From Dipylidium caninum (taxonomy: Eukaryota > Platyhelminthes > Cestoda > Cyclophyllidea > Dipylidiidae): a DNA stretch of 64,000 nt. Positions 51,301 through 64,000 of the stretch are shown one piece after another (the stretch's first letter is position 1; the number at the start of each line of letters is the position of its first letter). The notes under the pieces are model-generated. The model did no database searches. It saw nothing but the letters and a program-made list of their open reading frames with translations, and was not told the origin of the DNA. Location of the stretch: contig QEYB01000654.1 in the NCBI GenBank assembly GCA_017562135.1, positions 744,001 to 808,000 of the forward strand. The letters are read 5' to 3'. The translations under genes and the position numbers were made by a program.

Positions 51301-54300
51301 GTCCGACAGAGTAAAGTCCACGTGAGTGGAGCATCGTCGAAGCCCTCACCACCGTTCCTTTCTGCGACTCTCGTGGATTGTGCCCCTCTTCCCACCCCGC
51401 CCGGTCCCGCCCCATGGTTCAGCTCATCATCACGTCACGCCGCGTTGTGGACAGCAAGCCGCCCCCTTGGGGCAGAGGCGGTTCGCACTGCGTACCCCAG
51501 TGGCCACGTTCGAGTGAGTCCGTCTGTTTGTTTATCTGTTTATTTACCCTCTTAACCTCATGTTCCCTCAGCTGCTTTTCGCCTTCCGAAAGCAGTCAAG
51601 TGTGATGGCAAAAAAAAGTGTGCGGAGAAGAGAGGTACACCAGGGCCCCTCTTTTTGTATGAGACACGTCCACCCCTAAACAGAAAACGACGTGTACGGG
51701 GTAGGAACAGTTGCCAAAATGTACAAGCGATGGTTATCTTTTCTGGGAAATAGACATCTGAGGCGTTTAATTGACACGCCAAAAGTGGCGAGCGCCTTTT
51801 TGAACCCAAGTGCCAAGAAGAAGGGAAGTTAAAACTCCTTCTCTCAATTAGCCCAGTATGCTGTCAAGATTAAGTGGCAAAACAAACGGTGGCCTGTTGC
51901 GGGAATCAGCTCTCCACAAACTTTCAGTTGGTCTTGTAGTCCAACAGGCGTTTTGGGAAAAATAGGACTCTCGCATTCACTGCGAGGTTGCTGAGACCCA
52001 ACGTTAGAGAGCTCATTTGAAGGAATTCCTTTCACCGGAAGTATATGAGCAGCCGGTCTAGGGGCATTCTTGCACAAGCTCATAACATGGAAAAAAGAGG
52101 GGAAGGTTCCTCACATCCGGGTGATTTAAAATCAACCACTCAACTTGTATTTGCGTATACTTTTAACAGGCCCGCCCAACAGCCGAGGCCATCAGCCCAG
52201 CCCTGTTGATTGATAAACTTCTGAGTACGTACATCCGCGCTGGGGCTGGGGAGCTGGGATGAGGATACGCGACATGAAAAGGGGGAGTGTGCAAATAACA
52301 ATTTCGGAGCTCCTCTGATCCAACCGACCAATCAAAATGCGGGGGCAGCCTGCACGCGTATTGGCTTACTTTTTCATCTGCATTCAATGGTAGTGAAGAT
52401 TGATGAGGACGCCCGACAAAATAGATACTTTCAACCGTTAAGAATAGGTTTCGTATGAATTAAGTGTAATAATTGACAAGGGAGAAACGAGGTAGTTGGT
52501 TTGCTAAAAATATGCCAAAAAAATTAATTGGTGAACTCTCAATAACGCGACTACGATTGGCCGGAAGAGCAGCCAATAACGCAGCGCGGCCAATTAGGAA
52601 GCGCAAAACTAATTATGGGAATAAGAAGCATGCAAATGTTAATTTTTAATTATTTGGCGCAAAAATCCAGTGGTACGTACCTTCTTGCATAGAAGTGAGT
52701 CCACTGCATAGGCGGTAGGCCCCATTGACACGCATCGGAGGTTCTATTTGGTAAGACAGGGGAGATGTCCAATTTGGAGCACTTCGACATTGTAACGTCG
52801 TTATTGTCCTAGCATGAATTGCAATGAAAAAAATTCTTAATCCTCTGTCCGAACTCCAAAATTGACAATCTGACTCGCGTGGCCAAATCACAGAAAAATA
52901 GTACACATTCGTGCCTTTTAAATGAGGTGTGGATACTACTACTCTACAAATTAGAAGTCCATTTAACAAAATAAAATTCTTCGATGGAAAGGATGGCGCA
53001 TTCCTCTTCGCCGGGGCCAACGCCTGTCAGCCGGCCGAAACGGAGTCGTCGGTCCAATGCGGATCCAGTGCTTGCGTCCGAGGCGTGGCGATGCCAGACC
53101 AGTTGGCAAACACTCACCATCAAGAGCAACATCTGTCGCAACTGACTTTTATGGCATGAAAAGCCCAATTTCACTGCCTCTGGGTGCGATTTACTGCTGC
53201 CTCAAAGAGCGCTCAAAACTCGCCTTGTAATCTGTCAAATGCCCGCCATTAGTGACAAAAAGGACTCTTCGGGTGTGACATGCAGCCTTCCAGGTGGGAA
53301 ATAGTGTATTTTGACGCGAAGTTTAGCCGACATCCACCGACTAATGGAATCAACATGGGTATTAATGCAATTGCCCGGTTGTTTACCCTATCACCCTTTA
53401 AAAATAGGCAAGCACAAAAAACAAACAGTCATGCGGTGAGCAGTCAACTTAAAGAGAAATGCTATTGCAGTCGTGCGATTTGGTAAACAGTGGCCATTGA
53501 AAGAGGACAACGTCATCGGTCTTTGAGGGGAAAAAGTAGCGTCCTGCCCGTATTTAGGGGATTTTTACCTCCCCTTCATCGGCCCTTCCTCCTCCCCGAC
53601 GGGTGTGTTGGCCGAACCAAGTAATTCTCTCGTTCAACCTCAAAATTGTGCTCGGCTACAACTTTAACTTTAAAAATTTCTTTCTATTTCACTACATTAA
53701 AATTGGGATTAAACCGCAAGGGTGTATTAATCGTGTACGGATGGTCGATTTGTGTTGCATGCTGTATAGCACCCCTCACGCGATTGGTCAAAGGGCGGCA
53801 CCGCCGTAAGCCTCCGAGTTACACCGGTAAAATGTCTACAAAGTTTTACTCCCACGTCGTCGATTTTTCCGATTAACTTCAGGGCGGTGTGAAAGTGTGT
53901 TAGTTGACAGTTGGAAGGAAATCAGGGCTCTGAGAAAGCTCGGACTGTGCGAGGCGGTACGGTTTGTCCGTTGACTTTAGCTGTGTCCTCGGGCACCTTT
54001 GACAGGCTTGAAGACTTTGTGCGTGTGCCTGTGTGAGAGCATGCATCATCGGAGATACGAGGGTAGAAGGGTGATCCGCTTAGTTTTCGTCCCACCCCGC
54101 CCCGCCCCGCCCCGCCATACACCACGCCTATCAGACAGACCCTCCACCGCCGCCATCGTCCCCCTCGGCGTCCCCCCGCCCTCGGGGCCGAGTAAGTCTT
54201 CTCTTTCGCAGAGGAGATGAGTCAGTGAGGCCTCAGGGAAAATCAGTTTTTCTGCCGCGTCAACAACAAAGTCCAGCCAATCACAGGCTTGGGCGTTACA

Positions 54301-54949
54301 CCCTTCCGATGACTCATGTTTTGCGGTACTCATAATTGCCGGTGAGGCTCCATTAGTTGGAAAAAAGGAACTCCTCAAGTCTGTCACACTCACAAGAAAC
54401 GCGTAGACTGGTTGTCAACTCAACTATGCTCGACAAATTTGTAGATTTGTGGGAAATACAATTTATGCACAAGGAATGGCACCACGAGGTGATGGGGGCT
54501 GACGGGCGGATGGGCGGGCGGACGGACGGTGAGCTGGACTGGCAGGGTGAATAGGGCAGAAATTAATTCACCGGACGGTTTACCAGTTCTAGCCATAAAA
54601 TAAGGTGTTTTCGCCTGTGATTTCGGAGCAAAATGGGATGAGAGAATGGAGGGATGAGCGGAAGGAAAGTCGAAAAGAAGGACGAAGCGGTTGGCCCAAA
54701 CAAGGCAAGTTTAAACTCGTTAAAATAAACAGAATACGAGAGGGAGAGAGGCGAGAGGGAGGAAAGGGGCAGAAGGCCAAAGTGTGACAGGCAGGACAGG
54801 TGTCAACGTGACAGACATCAACGAGAGGAAAAAAACAACCTCGAATAAGAAGGTGAGGAGGGAGAGGAAAATGCACAACGAGGAGATTTTATTATTTGGA
54901 GAAGGAAATGAGACCTCCGCGCTAAGACGACTGACGTGGGGCAGCGAGC
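48395..54949. other. Spacer between the inverted repeat arms
   Basis: 6.55 kb without a confirmed gene. Composition is close to ordinary after 50.4 kb. Two weak minus-strand exon-like segments (50052-50127 and 52681-52808) have splice-like borders but no family match. A run of basic residues (RPKRSRRS) occurs in a 55-codon plus-strand frame ending near 53150. Confidence 0.45.
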
Positions 54950-57900
54950 CGCGTGAAGGACCACACGACGGTGACGGCCACGAGATGTAGGCCGCTGCCC
55001 CAGACCACGGCGTGAAGGCCTCGTCTGCCATCAGCTCGTCTGAAGGCAGACTTCGGACAGGCGGATTCACGGTCCTGTAGCCCCGAGGCCACGGAATCCA
55101 CCTCTTCGAGTGCCAACTCGACGGAGTGCCGGCGGACGGGGACAGAGACGTTGACGTGTCGACGCAGGTGGAGGCGGAGGCGGAGGCGGAGGTGGCGGTG
55201 GCGGTGCAGACGGAGGTGGAGTGGAAGTGTGTGTTGCGAGAGGAACCGTTTACGGTCGGTTATGAGGCACGCGAGAGTGGAACGCGGCGTCTAACGCGGT
55301 GCCCCGTGACCGACAACCGCGTGGAGGCGGCGACGGACGCGGGTCTGGGGCTCGAGAAGACGGGTGGCCGAACTGGGCTCACCGTCAGCGTCACCGTCAC
55401 CGTCAGCGTCAGCGTCAGCGTGACCGCCGACGGGCCTCTCACTCGGCCAACCGGTCACTTGCCGCACGACGGAAGAATCGCCAGCGCAGCGGCGACGGGT
55501 GAGGCGAGGAGGCGGGCGGAGGTGGGTGGCAGGGAGACGGCAGTGGAGGGTGTCGGGTGGGAAATGAACGCGGTGGCGTTTGTCTGTGGTCTCGGCCAAC
55601 GTGACTCACAAGGGAGAAGTGGTTTTGCGGGCAAAAGTGCCTACACTCCGCTCCGCCCTCTCCGTTTACACCGCGACGAAGGCGCTGACGCTGACGCTGA
55701 CGCTGACGCTGACGCTGGCGATGAGGAGGAGGAGGAGGAGGGGAGAGGGAGGGGGAGGAAAGCGTCGATGAGGGCAGGCAAGAGTGAAGAGGGAAGACGG
55801 AAGAAAGGGAAGAAGGGTGGTGGTGGTGGTGAAGACAGAGGTGAAGACGGAGGTGGAGGAGGAAGGAAAAAGGGTGGACACGGTTGAATGGGGGATGAGG
55901 GGATGGACGGGTGGCGGCTGGGCGGCTGCTCGGCAAGGCGGCAGGGAGGCGTTGATGAGGACTGTGGCAGAGGAGGCAGTGAAAAAGACGTAGACGCAGT
56001 GGTGGGGCGCGCGGAGACAAAATTGTGATGGTGGAAAGGGAAGAGGAGGAGGAGGAGGAGGAGGAGGAGATCAAACCATTTCCTGAATAAAACTGAACTC
56101 TTTTACCCGACTCAACAGCACTTGGCCACCAACGCTGATTTCGTGGACGTGTTGAAGGCCACGTCATCGTGGCTGAGTGCAGCACCGCGGCCAATTTCCC
56201 AGTCGGTGTGTGTGTGTGTGTGTGTGTGTGTGTGGACGTCGGAGGGAGATGGGAGGAAGGACGGAGGTGTAATGAGGGGGAGAGGGAGGGCACAAGAGCG
56301 TGAGAGGAAGAGGAAGAGGGTGGTTGTGGGGAGGGGAGGGGAGGGGAGGGGAACCGGCGAGGACGAGGGCGAGGGCGAGGGCGAGCGGAAGGGAGAGGGA
56401 GGGAAGGAGGGAGGGAGGGAGAGAGGGAGGGAGGGGAGGTGAGATGCCTTGTTCTCCGGTTGTGGGACGAATGTCGACGGCGTGGGGTTAAGTGGGGGTT
56501 CGCGTCGACGAGGGTGGAGGTGCAGGTGGAGGTGGAAGTGGGAGAGGAGGAGGAGGAGGAGGGGGAGGCGGGAGCAGGCGGGAGCGAAATTGCCTTCTCA
56601 CACGCCGAGAGAAGTGTGAGTCAGCAGACGAGCGTCTTTGGACGCTGATGGAGCAGCTTCGCGGCATCTGCGAGGCAGCCGCTTTGAACGCGGCCGCGGG
56701 AGGGCGGAGGAGGCGGACTCCTCGCGGCGGCGGAGATGGACGGCGGCCGAGGTGGGTGAGGCGAGCTAGCGAGCCGGTGGACGAGTGAACGAGCGAGAAA
56801 ATAATTGTCCTCGCGTTGCTCTCGTGAATGACTTGCAAGGTTGTGTGGATGTGAACGAGAAGCGCTTTTGCCTGCCTCCCCACCTGTGGAATAATGTTTT
56901 CTGCTTCACTCGACACGAGGCGGAGGCACTGAAGCCGAGGCACCTGCAGTTGCAGAGGCGTGGAGGTGGAGGTGGAGGCGGTGGCGTTGATGGTTCTCGC
57001 CCCGCCTCGAGATATACGACTTCACACCAGCGGAATGTCAGCACATTGACGGGAAGGCATTCGGCGCGGTGGTGGCGGCGGGTGGGCGGCGGGACGTGCG
57101 GGGAGTGCAGTGGAGTGGAGGGTGTGAGGAAGGAATCGAGTGGGAGAGGCGGTGGTCGACTGCCTGTCTGCCTGACTTGCTGGCTGGCTTGCAGTCATTC
57201 ATCACCACGTGCGTGGAAGCCCTCGCATCGCATCGCATCGCATCGGGACGCGGCCAACTTCACCACGTCGCCACGCCCGAGCTCACGCGGCGGCGACGTG
57301 GCGCAGTCGCCGGGTGCGGCGCGCGGTCTGTCCGGACTCTCTCGGTGACGCCAGTCGACAGGCGTAGTCAGAGACGCACGTCGCTCCCCCCGCTCGCGCC
57401 CCCTTCCCGGTGCCTCCCCAGGTGGTCTTCGTGGAAGTCGAGTGCCTCGGTGACGCGCTCGTCTGCGTTCTCTCCCTCCGCCTCCAACATGTTCGCCGTC
57501 TGCCGCTGACGCTGCCGCCTGACGCCTGCCGCTTTCCTTCCCTTCTAATTCGCAGTCCGCAGCGCTGCGTTCACTGCCAACCGCAACGCGCCACGTCGCC
57601 GGTGAAGTCGTCGACTTGCCACGACCGCTCGGCAGCAGTGCGAGACTGCTCCCCTTCACCTCACCCCACCTCCTCCTCCTCCTCCTCCCTCCCCTCGCCC
57701 CCAGCCGCGCTCTCTCGGTGTGGCGTCGTGACGAGGGCCAGACGAGCGGCCGATTGGCCTGTCTGCACTGACGACGCCACGCGTGTGGCAGTCCTCTGTC
57801 CGTAGTCGTCGCGGTGCCGCGCCTCTCCCAGTCGGCCCTCAGCGGCGCCACAAGGACAACGGCAGTCTTGTCTGGCGTCCTCCCGCGCGCGACGGAGGTA

Positions 57901-58400
57901 CGGAGGTGAAATCGCCGTTGTGGCCGAGGGAGAGGCGTGCACACACGCCCGACCGCCTGGCGCTTGCCACGAGGGAGTCGCGAATGGGTAATGCGGACGC
58001 GGCGAAGCCCCTCTCAGCCCCAAACCCCCGCGGTGCCCCCCGGCGGACGGAGTTGCGACGTGGACAATGGGAGTGCGGTGTTTGGGCGCCCAGCGAAGCG
58101 TCCTCAATCGCACATTCTTCCTGAGGGTCGCTTTCTCGTTTCCGCCTCTCCGTCATCGGCTATCCGCCATCCGCCATCCGCAATCCGCCCTCCTCCCGTC
58201 TCCGTCACTCGCCTCGCCGCAGTAAACTGACAACCAACATGCCGACGTCAGTGCCTTGTCGTGGGGATTTGATCGACCGAGAGGAGATGGCCAACGTCTT
58301 GCCGCTAAATGGCGTATTCTCCGTCTCTGCCACTCTCTTCAACGCAGTTGTGGCGTTTCTGTCCTCCAAGTTTCCGTCAGATGCCTCGGTGCATAAGTAA
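54950..58400 (-). repeat. Large inverted repeat, right arm
   Basis: Reverse complement of the left arm, about 100 bases shorter overall because of many small insertions and deletions, mostly in microsatellites. A (TG)n run at about 56202-56233 replaces the interrupted CA tract of the left arm, and (GACGCT)n is expanded near 55682-55715. Confidence 0.85.
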
Positions 58401-61400
58401 AACCTCAAAAAACAGGCCGACGCAATCACTTTGTCCGTGCGAAGCGTCTTGCCTCTTTTGTCGCTGTGCTCTTCGTCAAGTCTCACTGGATTGCCTGTTG
58501 GGAGGCTTATTTTCGCTGACCCACGTCTTCTTCGTCGCTGATAAACTCCTGGCCGAAATGCGTTTGCGTATTGCCTGTCAGTCAACCAGGACGAAGCGCT
58601 GCCCGGCCTAACACCGCCTTTCCATCTCCCCGCCTTTACACATCCGTCCGATTGCGTCCTCGTGGCGGAGACCTGCATCGCGATCGTCCGCATCTCCTCC
58701 GCCTGTTCGGCCTCTTCCGACCGTGTCGCTTCTCCCGCCTCCACGTTCGTTCCTGGGACATCGCCTCATCAGCCGCTCCGCCCCTCCACCTTTACCTCCT
58801 TCCACTCCGGTCGACTCCCCCGTTCCCTCTCCTTCTCGTCCCACTCCCGCGATTGTCCATTCTCGTTCGGATGCATTTTTGCATTTCATTCGGCTATCCT
58901 GGAGAGTCCCGGTGCTGCTATTTTCGTCGGCTTCGCAGTTGCCTTTATTGTCAGGCTGAAAACTCATTTATTGTTTACACTTTTTTTATCTACCGCAGAC
59001 TGGGGAAACAAAATCCGATGTGTGTGTGTGCTTGTGTGAATCATACATGATGTGCCGCCCTCTCCTCTCCTCTTCCTTCTCCCATCAACTTTCCCAACTC
59101 CATCCCATTTTAGGGATAAAATAGCCGTGAAGTGGTCAAAAACTGCTCGATGACTTGAATAATAAGAAGCCCGAAACGTTTTGAAGCATTCTTGACCACC
59201 CTCGTTGTGTCAGCGTCTACGAACTCCTCCCGAGTGCCACGACATTGAGGAGTGGAGAGGAGTAGGCCGGTCGTTTCTTCACACGGTTTTGTTTTGGGTA
59301 GGCAATGGAGAACACTTAAGGTAGTGTATGACAGACAAAAGACGGGACGGAGGAGAAACATCGCGTGTTCATCGAGTCCTCCTTCCGCGCACTCCCCCCC
59401 CCCCCCCCTCCTCCTCCGCCCCTTCACCCGATAGCGCGAAGAGAGAGATAGAGAGGAGAAAAGAGGGAGTGGGAGAGCGAGGAGTTGACGCAAGACACAC
59501 AAGAACCGCTTTGAATTTGTTCATTCGAACTGTCTTTCATAGCGAAATTTTTAAAGGTAGGGTAAATAAAGGCGAAGGAAAACCACAATATATTTTCGCC
59601 CTTCTCACTCCCCCGATATTTCACTTACTAAGGTGTTTTTTCTGAGCAGCACCATGGAAATTGGGTCAATGGAAGGGAGAGGGGATACATTTTGTAATTT
59701 TTGGAGGCACATGGATGGTCTCCTCATTTTTGATTAGGGGATAGATTACAGAAAACCAAGTAATCTCAAAAGGAAACGATAGTTAGAATGTCTCGGCTGC
59801 GATTGGTCACATTGCGTGTAAGCAACCAAAATTGAACAGTAGTTGTGACCGCGGTCGTTTGATCTTCGCTGTTCAAATCTCAAGGGGTGGACAGCCGCCT
59901 GCGTGCACTCGAATTGTTTGAACCACGTGGAGGAGGGTGAAAATAGGGCCAAATTTGTGAACATCGCAAATCCAGGTGCCTTGACGTCACAGAGCAGCTA
60001 ATTGGGATCGATACGTATAATCGATAGACGCATGAGTCCGTGAATGGTCGGATCAATATACCAATCGATTGATCTACCGGCGTGAGTTAAGTGCTTGCGC
60101 GCCCGCTTCGCAGGACCTACAATGTTCGCCCCCCCCCCTCCCATCGCCGCCACAGCCACCCCGATCTTATGACACACACCGCACACACCTCATTCCCTCG
60201 AATGAGATTGGTCGAAATCAAGGTCGTCGCGCCTTAAACCCACCCATATTACCTAATGGGTCGGTTGGCCTCGTCTTTGTCCAAAAAACACCTTCAATTA
60301 GCTCGACTAGAGCGCAGTCGGTCATCCCCAAAAGCCTCGCCAATTTCTCCCTCATGAAAATGCATCTTCCGCCTCTTGCGCGCATATTCATCACCTCAAA
60401 TACCATTAAAGCAACCTGCTTCTGCAATGGGATAAAAAAAGGGTTGGGAGGATGTGCGTGTGTGCGGATGTGTTCAGGGTCTCACGTAGTGCCTTTCTCC
60501 CCTCCGCGCCTGTGAGAGCCGGTAAGTGTAACGTACCTTCCCACATTTCTGCCCCTGCCCCTTTCCATTCCCTTTTTCCCGCTCTATCTCCCCCCTTCCC
60601 CTTCCTCCCCCCGGCCATCATCTCCTGCCTCTGCGTGTCTTTAACCACTCCCCCCCCCCTCGACGAGGTTGGACTTCCTTCGTGGCACCACTTGCCCTGG
60701 CCGGATCTCAAAGAGGCGTGTGGAGGTAGAGTGGCTCGCATCCACGCCTCCTTCTTCAGGAGTTTGAGGGGAGACGGCGATCAAATCAAAATCAAATTTT
60801 GTGGTCTCCTTCCCCGTCTTTAGGGGGATGCGGGAGGTGTAACCGTCCGGCCATCGGCAGGAGGGAGACTTCAAACTGTCTTACAACGATACTCCCATGG
60901 CCGGATATGCAAATTTGACACTTTCCTAGCTAGATTTTGGGTACGATACACGCACACACACATGGAGACGGAAAATTTCGCAACATGGAGACATTCTCAG
61001 GGGGAGGGGGAGGAGGCTGCAAACTCGCGCCCACTTTGGGATGTGGTCTTCGGGTAGGCATGAAACGTTACCGGCAGCTTTGATTTGGTGGGTCCTTCAA
61101 AGAGGAGGAGGAGGAGGAGGAGGCGACGAGGATTGCGTTGTGGGCGCCCCGCCTAGCGTTCTCCCTCCACCTCTCAAATCCATCCGCCTGACGGCCCTCG
61201 TCCCCCCCCCCATTGGCCCTGAAGTCCAAAACTCATTCCAGCATTCCAGCCTGGAGGCGGGCGAAAGACCGCCGGCGATTAAAACGCCTGCTCTACCTTG
61301 CGATTTTCTCCACTTTGGGGCGGCGAAAAACCCCGGCGACGCGAGTGAGTAACGAAAAAAAAGTCCCCCGTGCCAGGAGACTTGAAAAAGGTGGCGGTTT

Positions 61401-64000
61401 GACAGTCAGTCATTTCGGACGAACGTCCAAAACGTGCGTGTGTCCGCTTCTGTCGACTGTGATTTGCCCGGATCTTCTGTTAAAGCGAATAAAACGGCCA
61501 CTTCTACGGTGGTTGGACTTGAGAAGGGGAAATAAAGGCTGCGGGTGGGGAAAGGGGGGAGGAGGGAGGACCTCGAGGTCGCGACCCGAGGGCAGCCACG
61601 ACGACAATCGCCTCGCCACCTCCCCCAAACGAGGCTGCCACTGACAATTTGGCGTGGAGAGCGGTGCAGACAGCCCATCTTTCCGTACGTCTGCGTGTCG
61701 CAGTGGAGGCGCTGCTCGACGCTCCAACGGACGACCTTGGAAGTGGAGTGGAGGCAGGACCAAGTGCCACGTTTAGCGCCCTCTCCCAGCCCCTCCCCCC
61801 CGCCCGCCGAGGCGTCCGCCTCTCTCGCCTTGACGAGCGCCTGACCCACATCGGGGGGGGGGGGGGGACCGACTTTGTCCAAAGCGGTCGCTCCGCCGAT
61901 CCGGTGGGTAGCATTTCCCCGCTTGTTTAAAACGCCCCGCGTCTACTGCCCAACATCTCGGCACGCCAGGGCGGAGAGGAGGAGGAGGAGTTGAAAGAAG
62001 GAGGGAAATGCGTCTTTCTCCTCCTCCTCCTTTTCCTCTCGTTTCCTTGCCTTTCCTCCCCTACGAGACCGCGAAGGCGGAGAGAAGAGAGACGAAGACG
62101 GCGGTGGCGGCAGCACAAAGTGAGGTCTTTCGATTGGTTGTAGGCGCGTTTTACAAGCTGGAATGCAGACATTTCGCACTTCGCGGGGTTGTAACCGCAA
62201 AATACGCGGACTGCGATGTGCACAAACGGGGAGGAGGAGGCGGCGGCGGAGGCGAGGGGGGAAAAGGCACCATGTAATTGGGTGGTGCAGCAACTGACAA
62301 AGGCAGTGGCAGTGTCCTAAAACCGTTGTCGAGGGGGAAAAACGAGCATCCGGGCGAGAGGGCGTTTACTCGGCCGATGGCCTCGGCCAAAAGCGGCGCA
62401 AGAGAAAGTCGCCCACAACATTCACTGTGGTGATAAAACGACTACGTGGCAAAGTGGACCAACACCTCGTTTCACAAACGCGTGTCTAAAAAATGAGTAG
62501 CTTTGAGCGAAGTGGAGCCGTCCTCGGGTCCGTCTGTTACTGCTGATGATGATGCTACCTCTTTGAGAGGATATTTTCCCTCCCTCGCAAGCACCGCCTC
62601 CTAAGCACATGCAAGTTGGTCTGATGAATATTAAGAGAAATCGCCCGCTTCCCTTCATACCAAATTGAATTCTGCCTTCATTCCCGATTTGCCCTCCTCG
62701 CGAGAGTGTACTTTTTAATCATATCCAGAGAGCCGCTCAATAGGTTTTTCAGTAGTATATGAACACCAGCCAAATGACGGAAACGCGGTCTCAGTTAGAC
62801 GGTCAAGACCGTCCCGTGACGGCTGAACACGTCCAAGGGCTGTGGACAAGGCGGACGGAGGTGGGCAAAGGCAACAGCGCGGATGACTTGAAGGCGAGAA
62901 TGATGAGGTGTGAGATGCGTCCATTGCCGCCCCCGTCCCGGCCGCCTCCTCATGCCTTCCCCATAAAGCTATGCCAGACGAAATTGCCCCTCCACTTGCT
63001 CCCGTGTCCGTCGCTTGCTCTCACACGCCGCTGCCCATGTGTGAATCATTCGCCCCCATCAAAGGTGGGACTCTCAAGGTTAACGACCTTCCCGTCGGCC
63101 GGTGAATGTGCGCTCCAAACAGTGAGCAGGAGGAGCGGCTGGCCAGTCTCTGTTGGCATCACAACCCAATGCCGCTGCGAGGCGAGTGTCCAATTTCAGG
63201 ACTGCGCGGTAACATCCATCACGGAGATGTGGGATGGGAGGGAAGAGGAGAGGCGCTTTGTTGTCGTTAATCGACAATGACATCACAATCGCCCAGTGGG
63301 GATAAGTGACTGTCCTCAACCGGGGCGATTCCGGCCAGACGGGCTCGGCTCCAGCAGCCGAATGGAGCGCTCTTCCTCGGCGGAGGATTGGGCATGCAAC
63401 CAGTCCTCCGTCCTCTCCACCACGCTCAAAAATCGCTCGCAGCGATTTAATTTGTCCGCTGTACATGACAGTGGTATGGCCGAGATGAAACACCCAACTC
63501 CCACTTGGCCAATCGACCGAATTTGGTCGTGGGTAGACTCTTTGGCGAGCAGTAATGCCGCCGTCAGCACGTATATGCTCTCGTCTATTGTTACACTCCT
63601 CTTTCTCCCCCTTCCCCCCACGCCGCCACCGCCCCCACCCCCACCAGATGATTCATGATAACTCATTTACGAGGTGCATGAATCAGCCAAGGGGAATAGG
63701 CAAATGCGGATGCGGATACTACGCTGCTGTCGCTGCCTCGGGCCTCCAACCAACTCAGGGAGGGGGCCCAATTCACCCTCAAGCTGGTGGGTGAATTAAA
63801 CGTGGAGGTCGGACATCCGGCCTGGCGTGACGAGCTGAAATGAGTCCCGCTTAAAATATTGTGAGCATTTAACCCAAAAGAACACAACGAGCCAATGGGA
63901 GAGGAGGCGGGCTACGCGATTCCGGGGGGATGAGGGAGAGTTTGAACTGGACAGAGGAGAGGGAGGATGCGAATACTCACTACTATTCAGAGGATGGATG
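58401..64000. other. GC-rich tail of the window, no gene supported
   Basis: Many overlapping frames on both strands and runs of G/C. The minus-strand frame at 63316-63666 has a helix-like middle part but no recognisable family or clear splice borders. A possible ribozyme-like fragment near 59.1 kb is listed separately. Confidence 0.45.
59132..59199 (+). ncRNA. Hammerhead-like or retroelement footprint (tentative)
   Basis: A perfect 8-base inverted pair (gtggtcaa / ttgaccac) encloses a segment with a GATGA box, a short CTT..AAG hairpin and CCCGAAAC. GATGA and GAAAC in this order recall the core of hammerhead ribozymes found in Penelope-like elements and retrozymes. The first box reads CTCGATGA and not CTGATGA, and a clear third stem is not seen, so this may be a decayed copy or chance. 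Confidence 0.25.

Noticed and set aside
52681..52808. Exon-like segment on the - strand that could be an immunoglobulin fold piece of the receptor
   Set aside because: Two frames are open. The cysteine spacing does not fit an Ig domain in the frame whose phase would join 34285, and no neighbouring Ig exon was found.
52990..53150. Small + strand frame with RPKRSRRS followed by Cys and Trp, looking like a processed peptide precursor
   Set aside because: Only 55 codons, no signal peptide upstream and no family match.
63316..63666. Helical-looking frame on the - strand with ERTEDWLHAQSS
   Set aside because: No homologue recalled; overlaps an equally open frame in another phase; splice borders unclear.
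1..64000. tRNA, rRNA and CRISPR features
   Set aside because: No cloverleaf with a matching B box, no rRNA blocks and no regular repeat-spacer array were seen by eye.

Overview
The window is a stretch of animal (metazoan) nuclear DNA. Every gene I can model is split into exons with GT..AG (one probable GC..AG) introns, and the products are animal proteins: a thioredoxin-like PITH protein, SCAPER, an ERICH3-like ciliary protein, an SH3BGRL3-type protein and a DCC/neogenin-type netrin receptor. Several introns are only 36-40 bases long beside others over 1 kb. That mix, with divergent but complete orthologues, suggests a flatworm or another lophotrochozoan invertebrate. The phylum is inference, not shown.

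Layout. 0.2-3.7 kb, + strand: TXNL1, eight exons. 3.8-11.5 kb, - strand: SCAPER, 17-18 exons, convergent with TXNL1 and with only 116 bases between the two stop codons. 13.9-14.5 kb, - strand: three exons of an ERICH3-like gene. 15.5 kb: a weak receptor-like fragment. 16.0-17.4 and 20.2-21.4 kb, + strand: two small two-transmembrane genes with the same layout, probably tandem paralogues. 23.4-23.8 kb, - strand: a complete three-exon SH3BGRL3-like gene. 24.9-34.3 kb, - strand: 18 exons of a DCC/neogenin-type receptor, from just before the first recognised fibronectin III domain to the C-terminal P3 motif. Its immunoglobulin end was not recognised.

From 34.3 kb to the end I recognise no secure exon. 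This third is GC-rich and full of simple repeats, and may be upstream intron of the receptor gene, intergenic DNA, or both. Its main structure is a pair of long inverted repeat arms (about 44.8-48.4 and 54.95-58.4 kb) around a 6.5 kb spacer. Two further dispersed duplications were found: a terminal-inverted-repeat element at 17.8-18.4 kb and, reversed, in an intron of the receptor at 27.3-27.75 kb; and a decayed copy of a receptor exon-intron-exon piece at 12.6-12.9 kb.

The genes do not form a pathway. They are housekeeping (TXNL1, SH3BGRL3), ER/RNA-regulatory (SCAPER), ciliary (ERICH3-like) and axon-guidance/adhesion (DCC/neogenin) genes that happen to be neighbours. The exon models come from reading splice signals and recalled family similarity. 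Phase is consistent at every junction given, but no alignment or transcript was available.
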